Of a stretch of DNA of 64,000 nt, positions 56,150 to 64,000 are shown piece by piece. The DNA comes from Enterobacter sp. RHBSTW-00175 (lineage in GTDB: Bacteria > Pseudomonadota > Gammaproteobacteria > Enterobacterales > Enterobacteriaceae). The stretch's first letter is position 1. Each line of letters begins with the position of its first letter. The notes below the pieces were generated by a model, which saw only the letters and a list, made by a program, of their open reading frames with translations, had not been told where the DNA came from and did not search any database. Made by a program: the position numbers and the translations under genes. The stretch is taken from assembly GCF_013927005.1 (NCBI RefSeq), contig NZ_CP055930.1:3658001-3722000 (forward strand), read 5' to 3'.

Positions 56150-57268
56150 ATGCATCGATCCTCGCTGATTTTCCTGCCTGCATTGTTATTTCCCGTTTCT
56201 CTGTTTGCTGCGCCCGATGCGGTCAAGGTCGAGGTGTTGCAGAACAGGCTCGATCACCCCTGGTCGCTGGCATTTTTACCCAACAACAATGGCCTGCTGG
56301 TGACCTTACGTGGCGGGCAGCTCAGGCACTGGCAGGCAGGGAAGGGGCTTTCCGATCCGATTATTGGCGTCCCTAAGGTGTGGGCGAGCGGTCAGGGTGG
56401 CTTGTTGGATGTGGTGCTGGCACCTGATTTCGCACAATCGCGGCGAGTCTGGCTAAGCTATGCCGAAGTGGGCCACGACGGTAAAGCCGGTACTGCGGTG
56501 GGGTATGGCCGCCTGAGCGACGATGTATCACGGATTGAAGGGTTCCAGGTGGTATTCCGCCAGATGCCAAAACTCTCGACGGGGAATCACTTCGGCGGAA
56601 GGCTGGTGTTCGACAACAAAGGGTATCTGTTTATCGGCCTTGGCGAAAACAACCAGCGACCGACCGCGCAGGCGCTGGACAAGCTACAGGGAAAAGTAGT
56701 GCGTCTGACCCAGGACGGGAAAGTCCCGCGAGATAACCCTTTTGTGAATACGCCCGGTGCGCGGCCTGAAATCTGGTCTTACGGCATTCGTAACCCGCAG
56801 GGCATGGCGATGAATCCCTGGAGTAACACGCTGTGGCTCAATGAACACGGCCCGCGCGGCGGGGATGAAATCAATATCCCGGAAAAAGGCAAAAACTACG
56901 GCTGGCCGCTGGCGACATACGGTATCAACTACAGCGGCCTGAAGATCCCGGAATCACAAGGCGAACAGGTTAAAGGTACTGAGCCACCGCTGTTTTACTG
57001 GAAAGTTTCGCCCGCCGTGAGCGGAATGGCGTTCTATAACAGCGATGTACACCCGCAGTGGAAGAACAAACTCTTTATTGGAGCGTTAAAGGAAAAGGCG
57101 GTGATTGTGCTGAGCGTTAAAGGCAACAGTGTAACCGAGGATGGCCGCATTCTGGAGGACAGAGGGCAGCGTATTCGCGATGTCCGCGTGGGGCCAGACG
57201 GGGCGCTGTATATCCTGACGGACGAATCGGACGGGCAACTGCTGAAAGTCAGCCCGTCCGGGGGATAA
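56150..57268 (+). CDS. yliI: PQQ-dependent soluble aldose sugar dehydrogenase YliI
   Basis: A 372-residue periplasmic enzyme of the soluble glucose dehydrogenase (six-bladed propeller) family. A signal peptide ends SLFAA; the motifs LDHPWSLAFLPNNNGLLVTLRGG, STGNHFGGRLVFD with the catalytic His, and YGIRNPQGMAMNP are visible. It oxidises aldoses to lactones with PQQ, which must be supplied or made elsewhere. The start follows AAGGAGCG. Its stop directly abuts the stop of convergent gstB. Confidence 0.94.
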   Translation: MHRSSLIFLPALLFPVSLFAAPDAVKVEVLQNRLDHPWSLAFLPNNNGLLVTLRGGQLRHWQAGKGLSDPIIGVPKVWASGQGGLLDVVLAPDFAQSRRVWLSYAEVGHDGKAGTAVGYGRLSDDVSRIEGFQVVFRQMPKLSTGNHFGGRLVFDNKGYLFIGLGENNQRPTAQALDKLQGKVVRLTQDGKVPRDNPFVNTPGARPEIWSYGIRNPQGMAMNPWSNTLWLNEHGPRGGDEINIPEKGKNYGWPLATYGINYSGLKIPESQGEQVKGTEPPLFYWKVSPAVSGMAFYNSDVHPQWKNKLFIGALKEKAVIVLSVKGNSVTEDGRILEDRGQRIRDVRVGPDGALYILTDESDGQLLKVSPSGG

Positions 57269-57895
57269 TCAGGAAACGGGCGTCATTACTGCATGTTGAT
57301 AGGCCGGGCGCTCACTGAGCTGTTTGATCCAGCGTTCAAGGTGAGGACGTGGCGTCCACTTCAGCCCCATATTGGTCAGATTCCAGACAAATGGTGCGAC
57401 GGCAATATCGCCCACACCGAACGCGTCACCCGAGAACCATTTATGTTTCGCCAGTTCATCGTCCATTAACGCAAACAGTGTTTCGCAGGCATCCTGCGCG
57501 GCGTGAATGGCCGGGTAATCACGTTCTGCTTCCGGGGTTCTGATAAGCCCCATCAGGATAACCCGGTGAGTTGGAGAGAGCGTCTGGTTCGCCCAGTCCA
57601 TCCATTTTTCACCCTGGGCGCGTTTTGCCGGGCTTTCCACCCACAGGCGGCTCTGACCGTACTGGGCGGCGAGGTAACGCACGATGGTGTTGGATTCCCA
57701 GAGCGTAATGTTCGTTTCATCGTCAAGCAGCAGTGGCACCAGGCCGTTCGGGTTCATGGCCAGGTATTCGGCCTCTTTGTTCACCCCATACTGCAAACCC
57801 GCCATAATCTGCTTAAACGGTAAATCCAGCTCTTCCAGCGTCCAGAGGACTTTCTTAACGTTGGTTGAGTTGTTCCTGCCCCACAGCGTAATCAT
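57269..57895 (-). CDS. gstB: Glutathione S-transferase GstB (YliJ)
   Basis: A 208-residue glutathione S-transferase with a thioredoxin-like N-terminal domain ([47 protein letters not shown]) and an all-helical C-terminal domain ending in [16 protein letters not shown]. coli GstB has bromoacetate-dehalogenating activity. The ATG at 57895 follows GGGAG and begins the conserved domain; an extension of 26 codons upstream is not conserved. Confidence 0.93.
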   Translation of the reverse strand: MITLWGRNNSTNVKKVLWTLEELDLPFKQIMAGLQYGVNKEAEYLAMNPNGLVPLLLDDETNITLWESNTIVRYLAAQYGQSRLWVESPAKRAQGEKWMDWANQTLSPTHRVILMGLIRTPEAERDYPAIHAAQDACETLFALMDDELAKHKWFSGDAFGVGDIAVAPFVWNLTNMGLKWTPRPHLERWIKQLSERPAYQHAVMTPVS

Positions 57896-58152
57896 ATTAA
57901 CTCCCGAAATAGTCAAACAACCTGAGATGTGAATCAGAGCCAGCAATTCGACATGGTGAGATAAACCTAACAATTACGCAACAGAAGACAAAAAAATCAC
58001 GCTGATCAAAGCGTATCCGGATGTTATTGCATAAACTTTAAAAACTTTACCTGGTTTAGGTTTCTTTAACAGATTTAGTGCGCTATTACTCATCGCTTCT
58101 TGCGACACGGTGATGTGACGTAATTTTTTGAATGGACACTCGGGTGGCATTT

Positions 58153-59355
58153 ATGACGCAAAAAACTTCTTCTCTGCGCAGCCTGGCGGCAGGCTCTGCG
58201 CTTCTTTTTCTTTTTGCACCGACACTCTACGCAGCTGAGCAGGCGGCTCCTGAAGCCCCGCCTGTTGATGCGCGTGCCTGGATCTTAATGGATTACGCCA
58301 GCGGCAAAGTGCTGGCGGAAGGCAACGCCGACGAGCAGCTTGACCCGGCCAGCCTGACCAAAATAATGACCAGTTACGTGGTCGGTCAGGCGTTAAAAGC
58401 CGGTAAGATCAAGCTGGAAGATATGGTCACCATCGGGAAAGATGCCTGGGCGACCGGTAACCCCGCGCTGCGTGGCTCTTCGGTGATGTTCCTTAAGCCT
58501 GGCGATCAGGTTTCAGTCTCAGATTTAAATAAAGGGGTGATTATTCAGTCAGGTAACGATGCCTGTATCGCCCTGGCTGATTATGTCGCGGGCAGCCAGG
58601 ACTCCTTCATTGGCCTGATGAACGGCTATGCCCAGAAGCTCGGGCTGAGCAATACCACCTTTAAAACCGTGCACGGCCTTGATGCGCCGGGTCAGTTCAG
58701 TACCGCGCGTGACATGGCGTTGTTAGGGAAGGCGCTTATCCACGACGTGCCGGACGAATATGCCATCCACAAAGAAAAAGAGTTTACCTTCAATAAGATC
58801 CGCCAGCCGAACCGCAACCGCCTGCTGTGGAGCAGCAACGTTAACGTTGATGGCATGAAGACCGGGACAACGGCAGGCGCGGGTTACAACCTTGTCGCTT
58901 CCGCAACTCAGGGCGATATGCGCCTGATTTCAGTGGTGCTGGGTACTAAAACCGACCGTATTCGCTTTAACGAATCGGAAAAACTGCTGACCTGGGGCTT
59001 CCGTTTCTTCGAAACCGTTACGCCTATCAAACCTGATGCCACCTTCATTAGCCAGCGAGTCTGGTTTGGCGACAAGAGCGAGGTCAACCTGGGTGCAGGC
59101 GAGGGTGGATCGGTAACCATTCCGCGTGGTCAGCTGAAAAACCTGAAAGCCAGCTATACCCTGACCGACAGCCAACTCACTGCGCCGCTGAAAAAAGGCC
59201 AGGTGGTCGGCACTATTGATTTCCAGCTTAATGGCAAATCGATTGAACAGCGTCCGCTGATTGTGATGGAAGCAGTTGAAGAGGGCGGGTTCTTTAGCCG
59301 GATGTGGGACTTCGTGATGATGAAATTCCACGGTTGGTTTGGTAGCTGGTTCTGA
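58153..59355 (+). CDS. dacC: D-alanyl-D-alanine carboxypeptidase PBP6
   Basis: A 400-residue class C low-molecular-weight penicillin-binding protein. After the signal peptide (ending YAA) come the SLTK motif with the nucleophile Ser, SGND and KTGTTAG, then a beta-rich C-terminal domain and an amphipathic anchor helix ([16 protein letters not shown]). It trims terminal D-Ala from peptidoglycan pentapeptides. The ATG at 58153 matches the E. coli length; a start seven codons upstream is possible. Confidence 0.96.
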   Translation: MTQKTSSLRSLAAGSALLFLFAPTLYAAEQAAPEAPPVDARAWILMDYASGKVLAEGNADEQLDPASLTKIMTSYVVGQALKAGKIKLEDMVTIGKDAWATGNPALRGSSVMFLKPGDQVSVSDLNKGVIIQSGNDACIALADYVAGSQDSFIGLMNGYAQKLGLSNTTFKTVHGLDAPGQFSTARDMALLGKALIHDVPDEYAIHKEKEFTFNKIRQPNRNRLLWSSNVNVDGMKTGTTAGAGYNLVASATQGDMRLISVVLGTKTDRIRFNESEKLLTWGFRFFETVTPIKPDATFISQRVWFGDKSEVNLGAGEGGSVTIPRGQLKNLKASYTLTDSQLTAPLKKGQVVGTIDFQLNGKSIEQRPLIVMEAVEEGGFFSRMWDFVMMKFHGWFGSWF

Positions 59356-59362
59356 TTTTTTT

Positions 59363-59394
59363 GCCGGGTGGCGGCTTCGCCTTACCCGGCCTAC
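59363..59394. repeat. REP element between dacC and deoR
   Basis: GCCGGGTGGCGGCTTCGCCT... ending ACCCGGCCTA, 7 bp after the dacC stop and preceded by a T-run, between convergent genes. Confidence 0.8.
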
Positions 59395-59423
59395 ACTCTT
59401 TGCCCTTTTGCTGTGGGAGAGGG

Positions 59424-60182
59424 TTAATACATCAACTTAATCTGCTGTGCCTTCGCATGGGCGACCAGTTCATCATCCGGGCGACAATCGCTTGCGATCG
59501 CGTCAAAGCGTGCCAGCTCGCCCATTCGTGCTGAACGGACCTTGCCAAACTTACTGTGATCAACCACCAGGACATGATACTGCGCCGCGTTTAACGCCCA
59601 GTGCTTCACGGGTAACTCTTCCAGGTTAAAACAGGTCGCCCCTTGCTGCACATTGACCCCGGCCGCGGAATAAAAGGCGATATCCGGGCACAGGTTGCTG
59701 AGCGTGTCCTGGAGATTAAGCGGCTTAAAGATAGCATTGCTGGCGTGGAACTCACCACCGCAGAGAATCACCCGACACTCGGGTTTTTCCTGCAAGGCAA
59801 GGAAGGTGTTCAGCGAATAGCAAACGGCGGTAAAAGGCAGACTGCTGTCTATGGCTTCGATTATCCACGGGGTTGTCGTCCCGCAATCAAAGAATAACGT
59901 CTGATGAGGCTGTACCAGAGAGGCGGCCTGACGTGCGGCTTTACGCTTTTCTTCGACCAGACGCGTCTTTTGGTCGCTTATCAGATAATGGCTGGCGCTG
60001 CGGGGCTCAAGAACAATATACCCGCCCAGCAGCACGACGGGCGCGCTGTCGCTGTTCAGGTCACGACGAATGGTCATCTCAGAAACGCCAAGCAGGTTTG
60101 CGGCTTCTTTAAGATGCAGCTTATCACTGCGCTTCAGCGCCTGAAGCAGCTGAGCAATGCGGTCATCGCGACGTGTTTCCAT
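59424..60182 (-). CDS. deoR: Deoxyribose operon repressor DeoR
   Basis: A 252-residue DeoR-family repressor. The N-terminal helix-turn-helix (LKEAANLLGVSEMTIRRDLN) is followed by the sugar-phosphate-sensing domain with DCGTTTPWIIEA and LVVDHSKFGK. It represses deo and related nucleoside genes, with deoxyribose-5-phosphate as inducer. The ATG at 60182 follows GAGGAATT and equals the E. coli start; an upstream extension is not conserved. A strong terminator separates it from ybjG. Confidence 0.95.
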   Translation of the reverse strand: METRRDDRIAQLLQALKRSDKLHLKEAANLLGVSEMTIRRDLNSDSAPVVLLGGYIVLEPRSASHYLISDQKTRLVEEKRKAARQAASLVQPHQTLFFDCGTTTPWIIEAIDSSLPFTAVCYSLNTFLALQEKPECRVILCGGEFHASNAIFKPLNLQDTLSNLCPDIAFYSAAGVNVQQGATCFNLEELPVKHWALNAAQYHVLVVDHSKFGKVRSARMGELARFDAIASDCRPDDELVAHAKAQQIKLMY

Positions 60183-60195
60183 AATTCCTCGGGGT

Positions 60196-60226
60196 GAAAA
60201 AGTGAGCCCCCGCAATGCGGGGGCTC
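60196..60226 (-). terminator. Intrinsic terminator of the PAP2-ybjG operon
   Basis: An 11-bp stem TGAGCCCCCGC/GCGGGGGCTCA with a 2-3 nt loop, followed on the minus strand by CTTTTTC. Strong terminator 24 bp after the ybjG stop. Confidence 0.85.
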
Positions 60227-60249
60227 AAGTGTAACCTGTTGGGCTGGGG

Positions 60250-60858
60250 TTAGTCACGCACCCAACCCTTGCGGATCGGGATGGCAAAAAGCGTGCGATA
60301 AAGCTGCGACAGCCCGTTATAAAGCGCCTGACCAAACAGACTCCACAGGATCGCCGCGCTCACGCAGCCAATCAATCCGACGAGGAAACCGCCCACCATA
60401 TCCAGCGGCCAGTGCACGCCCAGATAGATGCGCGACCAGGCGATAGCGACGGCAACAACCATCAGCACAGCGCCAGACCAGACGCGGTGCCAGAACAGGA
60501 ACGCCAGCGCGAAGGTAAAGATCACCGTACCGTGATCGCTTGGGAAGGAGTCATCCGGCGCATGGTGCAGGAAGGTATAACCCACATGATCAACGAAAGG
60601 ACGATCGTGAGGAAAAATATGCCCAAGCGCAAAGCTTGCCAGCACGCTCACCGCAAGCGCCATGGCAACTTTGATCACCAGTTGACGCTGGGAGTTGACC
60701 TGGCTGCGCGGGCCCCATAGCCAGAGGATCGCGGCAAGGAGTGGAACAATGCTAATCAGATCCTTTGCAAAAAAGGTGGCGATATCGATAGACCACTCCG
60801 GGGAAGCCGGTGTGGCGTTGATCAGATAAAACAGCCCGTAATTCAGATGTTCTAACAT
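60250..60858 (-). CDS. ybjG: Undecaprenyl-diphosphatase YbjG (PAP2)
   Basis: A 202-residue inner-membrane PAP2 phosphatase. The three signature parts are FPHDRPF (KX6RP-like), SFPSDHGTV (PSGH-like) and SRIYLGVHWPLD (SRX5HX3D). It removes phosphate from undecaprenyl diphosphate to recycle the cell-wall lipid carrier and can give bacitracin tolerance. The ATG at 60858 begins MLEHLNYGLF as in E. coli. It lies 7 bp after another PAP2 gene and behind a PmrA-like box, matching reports that ybjG belongs to the PmrA/BasR regulon. Confidence 0.93.
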   Translation of the reverse strand: MLEHLNYGLFYLINATPASPEWSIDIATFFAKDLISIVPLLAAILWLWGPRSQVNSQRQLVIKVAMALAVSVLASFALGHIFPHDRPFVDHVGYTFLHHAPDDSFPSDHGTVIFTFALAFLFWHRVWSGAVLMVVAVAIAWSRIYLGVHWPLDMVGGFLVGLIGCVSAAILWSLFGQALYNGLSQLYRTLFAIPIRKGWVRD

Positions 60859-60865
60859 AGTGTCG

Positions 60866-61594
60866 TTACTCTTTAGCAAACCGGGTGGAAACAAGTCCGT
60901 AGACCACCACCTGAGAAAACCAGACCCACCACCCAGCCCACAGGTTGTGAGAGAAGAAATGCGCCCCGCGCATGACCTGGCCGTAACCCATTGCCAGACC
61001 TAACACAACGCCCAGCACAACGAAGCTCCATGCCAGACGAGGGCGCTCGCGCCAGAAGGCAAAAAACAGACCCATGACCATAAAACCGCTGGAGGCGTGT
61101 CCACCCGGGAAGCAGCGACCCGGGCCACTGTCTGCCGGAGCAGCGCTGAACAGGGAATAAGAGACTGCCTTACCGCCATATTCCACCAGATCCCACGGAC
61201 AACTGTGATGGCTAACGCTTTTCAGCACGCCAACGACCAGTGCACCAAGCCCCATAAACAGCGCGGCGGTAACCAGCCTCGCGTTACGCTTGTACGCGCC
61301 GTAAAACAATGCCACCGCGCCTAAAGCAATGGAGATGTACTTCGCCAGCCGGTGGTTTAACAAATCCAGCAGCGGGTTTTGCTGCAACGGGAAGCGCTGC
61401 GCTGCGGCGTCATACCAAAAGCCTGTTATCCATCTGTCGAGCGTTTCATCGCGAGATAGCCAGGTAAACAAAACGGCAAGGACTATCAGCACGAAAAGCT
61501 GATAACCATAAAAGCGGCCCGGCAAACGGTAAAGTCGTTTTGTCTTATTTGTCGGTAACTTAGATAATTCTGAACGGCTGGAGGTTTGTGCCAT
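60866..61594 (-). CDS. PAP2-family membrane phosphatase
   Basis: A 242-residue membrane protein. The motifs KSVSHHSCPWDL, GRCFPGGHASSGF and RGAHFFSHNLWAGW are a complete PAP2 catalytic set (the His of GGH and the His of AHFFSH). About five to six membrane helices. It is unlike YbjG and LpxT in sequence and is not in this place in E. coli K-12. Upstream of ybjG in one operon and directly behind a PmrA-like box, it may act on lipid A, undecaprenyl or phospholipid phosphates; the substrate is inferred only. Confidence 0.85.
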   Translation of the reverse strand: MAQTSSRSELSKLPTNKTKRLYRLPGRFYGYQLFVLIVLAVLFTWLSRDETLDRWITGFWYDAAAQRFPLQQNPLLDLLNHRLAKYISIALGAVALFYGAYKRNARLVTAALFMGLGALVVGVLKSVSHHSCPWDLVEYGGKAVSYSLFSAAPADSGPGRCFPGGHASSGFMVMGLFFAFWRERPRLAWSFVVLGVVLGLAMGYGQVMRGAHFFSHNLWAGWWVWFSQVVVYGLVSTRFAKE

Positions 61595-61623
61595 AATTAA
61601 GGTCAGTGACGTGAAATGTGGCT

Positions 61624-61656
61624 ATCATATTAGTGTCAACTTAAGGAAACCTTAAA
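61624..61656 (-). promoter_or_regulatory. PmrA/BasR-type box and -10 in front of PAP2-ybjG
   Basis: The minus strand reads TTTAAG-GTTTC-CTTAAG (61640-61656), a direct repeat with 11-bp period fitting the PmrA box CTTAAT-N5-CTTAAT, then TATGAT (61624-61629) as -10. The box covers the -35 position, as in known PmrA-activated promoters. Confidence 0.65.
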
Positions 61657-61827
61657 CAACGACGATATACTCGCCATACTCCAGGTTGCCTGTGCATCGC
61701 CGCCTTTATGCAATCTGAATTATTCAGGATAGAGGTGCTTTATTTCTGTTTCTCCTCGATAAATGACTATCTCAGGAAGCAGCATTTCATTACACTCACC
61801 GCGATTTTTTCATCATAAAGAGACTGC

Positions 61828-63060
61828 ATGTTAAACCGTTCTTCTTCCGGTAATCGTCTGGGACGTCAGGCGTTACTTTTTCCTCTGTGTCTGGTGCTCT
61901 ACGAATTCTCAACCTACATCGGCAACGATATGATCCAGCCTGGCATGTTGGCTGTTGTCGAACAGTACAACGCAGGTATTGAGTGGGTGCCGACCTCCAT
62001 GACCGCCTATCTGGCTGGCGGTATGTTTTTACAGTGGCTGTTAGGCCCGCTGTCAGATCGTATTGGCCGTCGCCCGGTAATGCTGACGGGCGTGGTGTGG
62101 TTTATCGTGACCTGCCTTGCCACGCTGCTGGCGCAAAATATCGAGCAATTTACACTGCTGCGTTTCCTGCAAGGGGTGAGCTTGTGCTTTATCGGCGCGG
62201 TGGGCTATGCGGCGATTCAGGAATCCTTTGAAGAAGCGGTGTGCATCAAAATTACCGCGCTGATGGCGAACGTCGCGCTGATTGCTCCCTTGCTTGGGCC
62301 GCTGGTGGGGGCTGCATGGGTGCATGTCGCGCCGTGGGAGGGGATGTTTGTTCTCTTTGCGGCGCTTGCGGCCATCTCCTTCTTTGGCCTGCATCGGGCG
62401 ATGCCGGAAACCGCCACCCGGTTGGGCGAAAAACTGTCCCTTAAAGAACTGGGGCGCGATTACAAAGAGGTGCTGAAAAACGTCCGTTTTGTGGCGGGCG
62501 CGCTGGCAACGGGCTTTGTCAGCCTGCCATTGCTGGCGTGGATTGCGCAGTCACCGGTCATTATCATCAGCGGCGAGAAGCTCAGCAGCTATGAGTATGG
62601 CCTGCTACAAGTGCCGATTTTTGGCGCGCTGATTATCGGTAACCTGGTGCTGGCGCGTCTGACTTCGCGTCGTACCGTACGTTCGTTGATTATCATGGGC
62701 GGCTGGCCGATTGCGGCAGGGCTGATTGTGGCAGCTGTGGCCACTGTGGCGTCATCACACGCTTACCTGTGGATGACCGCCGGGCTGAGTCTGTATGCTT
62801 TTGGCATTGGGCTGGCGAACGCCGGGCTGGTTCGCCTGACGCTGTTTGCCAGTGATATGAGTAAAGGTACGGTGTCTGCCGCAATGGGCATGTTACAGAT
62901 GCTGATTTTTACTGTCGGTATCGAGGTGAGCAAGCACGCTTACGCGTTGGGCGGCAATGGGTTGTTCAGCCTGTTTAACCTCGCCAACGGCGTGCTGTGG
63001 GTTGCCCTGATGGTAGTGTTCCTGAAGGATAAACGTGTCGGGAATGCGTTGCAGCCGTAA
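61828..63060 (+). CDS. mdfA: Multidrug efflux transporter MdfA
   Basis: A 410-residue MFS drug/H+ antiporter with twelve helices, the same length as E. coli MdfA. The acidic residues of helix 1 are in [15 protein letters not shown] (Glu and Asp needed for cationic drugs), motif A is [13 protein letters not shown] and the antiporter motif C region is [17 protein letters not shown]. It exports chloramphenicol, quaternary ammonium compounds and others, and helps at alkaline pH. It is divergent from the PAP2-ybjG operon; 233 bp upstream contain no leader peptide I could recognise. Confidence 0.95.
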   Translation: MLNRSSSGNRLGRQALLFPLCLVLYEFSTYIGNDMIQPGMLAVVEQYNAGIEWVPTSMTAYLAGGMFLQWLLGPLSDRIGRRPVMLTGVVWFIVTCLATLLAQNIEQFTLLRFLQGVSLCFIGAVGYAAIQESFEEAVCIKITALMANVALIAPLLGPLVGAAWVHVAPWEGMFVLFAALAAISFFGLHRAMPETATRLGEKLSLKELGRDYKEVLKNVRFVAGALATGFVSLPLLAWIAQSPVIIISGEKLSSYEYGLLQVPIFGALIIGNLVLARLTSRRTVRSLIIMGGWPIAAGLIVAAVATVASSHAYLWMTAGLSLYAFGIGLANAGLVRLTLFASDMSKGTVSAAMGMLQMLIFTVGIEVSKHAYALGGNGLFSLFNLANGVLWVALMVVFLKDKRVGNALQP

Positions 63061-63070
63061 TCTGTTGATG

Positions 63071-63136
63071 TTGGGCTGAGTGATCCCCACAAAACAGTAC
63101 GAGCACGGACAGTTCCCTCTCCCCTTGGGAGAGGGA
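63071..63136. repeat. Dispersed intergenic repeat (inverted copy of 40835-40885)
   Basis: It contains GATCCCCAC, GTACGAGCACGGAC and the palindrome CCCTCTCCCCTTGGGAGAGGG. The same blocks occur in reverse orientation around 40809-40885. It fills the gap between convergent mdfA and ybjI. Confidence 0.7.
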
Positions 63137-63144
63137 ACGTAAAC

Positions 63145-63957
63145 TCAATTAAACGGCGCTTCCCCGTTCAACACTTTCTCAATCACATCCAGCACACCTT
63201 CATCGTTGTTGTGCAGCGCTTCAAACCGGGCAACCTCTTTAATGTGAGGTCTGGCATTGGCCATCGCAAAGCTAAAGCCCGACTGACGCAGCATTTCCAC
63301 GTCGTTTCCGCTGTCGCCAAAGGCCACTACCTCACCGTTTTCGATACCCCAGTGCTGCTGTAATATCCGCAGGCCATTGGCTTTATGCACGCCGGGGATA
63401 ATCAGGTCGATACTGCCGTGGCCTGTGGTGACGGGCACCATGATATCGCCCAGCTTCTCATGCAGCATCGGCTGGATGCGCGGGATTTCGTCATCTGAAA
63501 CATTAAGCCCAAATTTGAAGAAGATATCGTTCAGATTGTCGAAGTTATCAACCATTTCAAGTCGGTGGTAGTACTGGGCGGCAATCGCCTTGAAGCCGTC
63601 ATTGTAGGATTTCAGTGTATAGGCGCTGCCTTTCCCGCAGGCGATGATCTCCACTTCCGGGACATCGCTTAACACGGCTGCCACGGCGGCGAAGTCGGCT
63701 TTCGACAGTTCACCGTTAAACACGTCTTCACCGGCATTCACCACCCAGCCGCCGTTTTCGGCCACAAAGGCTATCTCGCGCGCGATTTCAGGGAAGAATG
63801 AAATCAACTGGTAATACTGGTTTCCGCTGGCGACAACAAAGCGAATGCCTTGTTCTTTCATGCGTGCATATTGCGCCAGAAAACGCTCACGATTGTAGGT
63901 TTTCGCATCGCTCAGGAAGGTGCCATCCATGTCGACTGCAATCAGTTTAACGCTCAT
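63145..63957 (-). CDS. ybjI: YbjI, HAD-superfamily flavin/sugar phosphatase (Cof type)
   Basis: A 270-residue HAD phosphatase, paralogous to YbiV. Motif I VDMDGTFLSD, motif II VVASGNQ, HKANGLRILQQ with the motif III Lys, and VVAFGDSGNDVEM are present. The pattern FVAENGGWVV and YTLKSYNDG fits E. coli YbjI, reported to dephosphorylate FMN among other phosphates. The start follows GGAGAAGGGAT. E. coli has ybjH between mdfA and ybjI; it is missing here. Confidence 0.92.
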   Translation of the reverse strand: MSVKLIAVDMDGTFLSDAKTYNRERFLAQYARMKEQGIRFVVASGNQYYQLISFFPEIAREIAFVAENGGWVVNAGEDVFNGELSKADFAAVAAVLSDVPEVEIIACGKGSAYTLKSYNDGFKAIAAQYYHRLEMVDNFDNLNDIFFKFGLNVSDDEIPRIQPMLHEKLGDIMVPVTTGHGSIDLIIPGVHKANGLRILQQHWGIENGEVVAFGDSGNDVEMLRQSGFSFAMANARPHIKEVARFEALHNNDEGVLDVIEKVLNGEAPFN

Positions 63958-64000
63958 ATCCCTTCTCCAGTGTCGTGTGTTCTGCTTCTGGTTTTGCTAC

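Noticed and set aside
60866..61594. The PAP2 gene upstream of ybjG as LpxT
   Set aside because: Its motifs (SHHSCPWD, FPGGHASSGF) and size differ from LpxT; only membership of the PAP2 family is supported.

Overview
The window is chromosomal DNA of an enteric bacterium, most likely Enterobacter or a close relative. Gene content and order follow the Escherichia coli K-12 ybiB-ybjI segment: ybiB, ybiJ, ybiI, mcbA, rlmF, ybiO, glnQPH, dps, rhtA, ompX, opgE, mntS/mntR, ybiR, ldtB, ybiT, ybiU, ybiV, ybiYW, fsaA, moeBA, iaaA, gsiABCD, rimO, bssR, yliI, gstB, dacC, deoR, ybjG, mdfA, ybjI. The proteins resemble, but differ from, the E. coli versions. Accessory loci and short palindromic repeats of Enterobacter type separate the core blocks. 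I see no tRNA, rRNA, CRISPR array or prophage.

Layout. 1-4934: a chaperone-usher fimbrial operon on the minus strand (pilin, chaperone, usher, adhesin, and the start of a further gene cut by the window edge). 5281-16284: core housekeeping genes, including the NtrC/sigma-54 type glutamine transporter operon, dps, the threonine/homoserine exporter and ompX. 16424-20169: opgE and the manganese unit mntS/mntR-ybiR, with two MntR-like boxes. 20271-25767: accessory genes between ybiR and ldtB, namely an aldo/keto reductase, a GH1 phospho-beta-glucosidase with a PTS EIIC and a GntR regulator behind a twin palindromic operator, and a glycosyltransferase. 26010-28747: ldtB and ybiT. 28848-33896: an accessory GH31 glycosidase, MFS transporter and LacI regulator. 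33893-40412: ybiU, ybiV, ybiY-ybiW and fsaA. 40936-50153: moeAB, iaaA and the glutathione importer gsiABCD. 50219-63957: rimO, a truncated glycogen phosphorylase paralogue, a LysR regulator, bssR, yliI, gstB, dacC, deoR, two PAP2 phosphatases, mdfA and ybjI.

Two IS1 copies of 768 bp lie in the same orientation. The first sits inside codon 5 of gsiC with an 8-bp target duplication. The second has no target duplication and abuts a phosphorylase gene that has lost about 183 N-terminal codons, as expected of an IS1-adjacent deletion. The glutathione importer and this phosphorylase are therefore probably impaired in this strain.

The most interesting regulatory signals are three. First, a 14-16 bp inverted repeat (core TTTCGAATGAAA) lies upstream of ybiU, ybiV and ybiY-ybiW/fsaA and suggests one small regulon around a glycyl radical enzyme. 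Second, a PmrA/BasR-type direct repeat lies in front of a PAP2-ybjG operon and points to a polymyxin/lipid-phosphate response. Third, a pair of identical 12-bp palindromes centred 21 bp apart lies in front of the GH1-PTS-GntR operon. All functional statements rest on reading the sequence and on remembered protein families; no database search was run.
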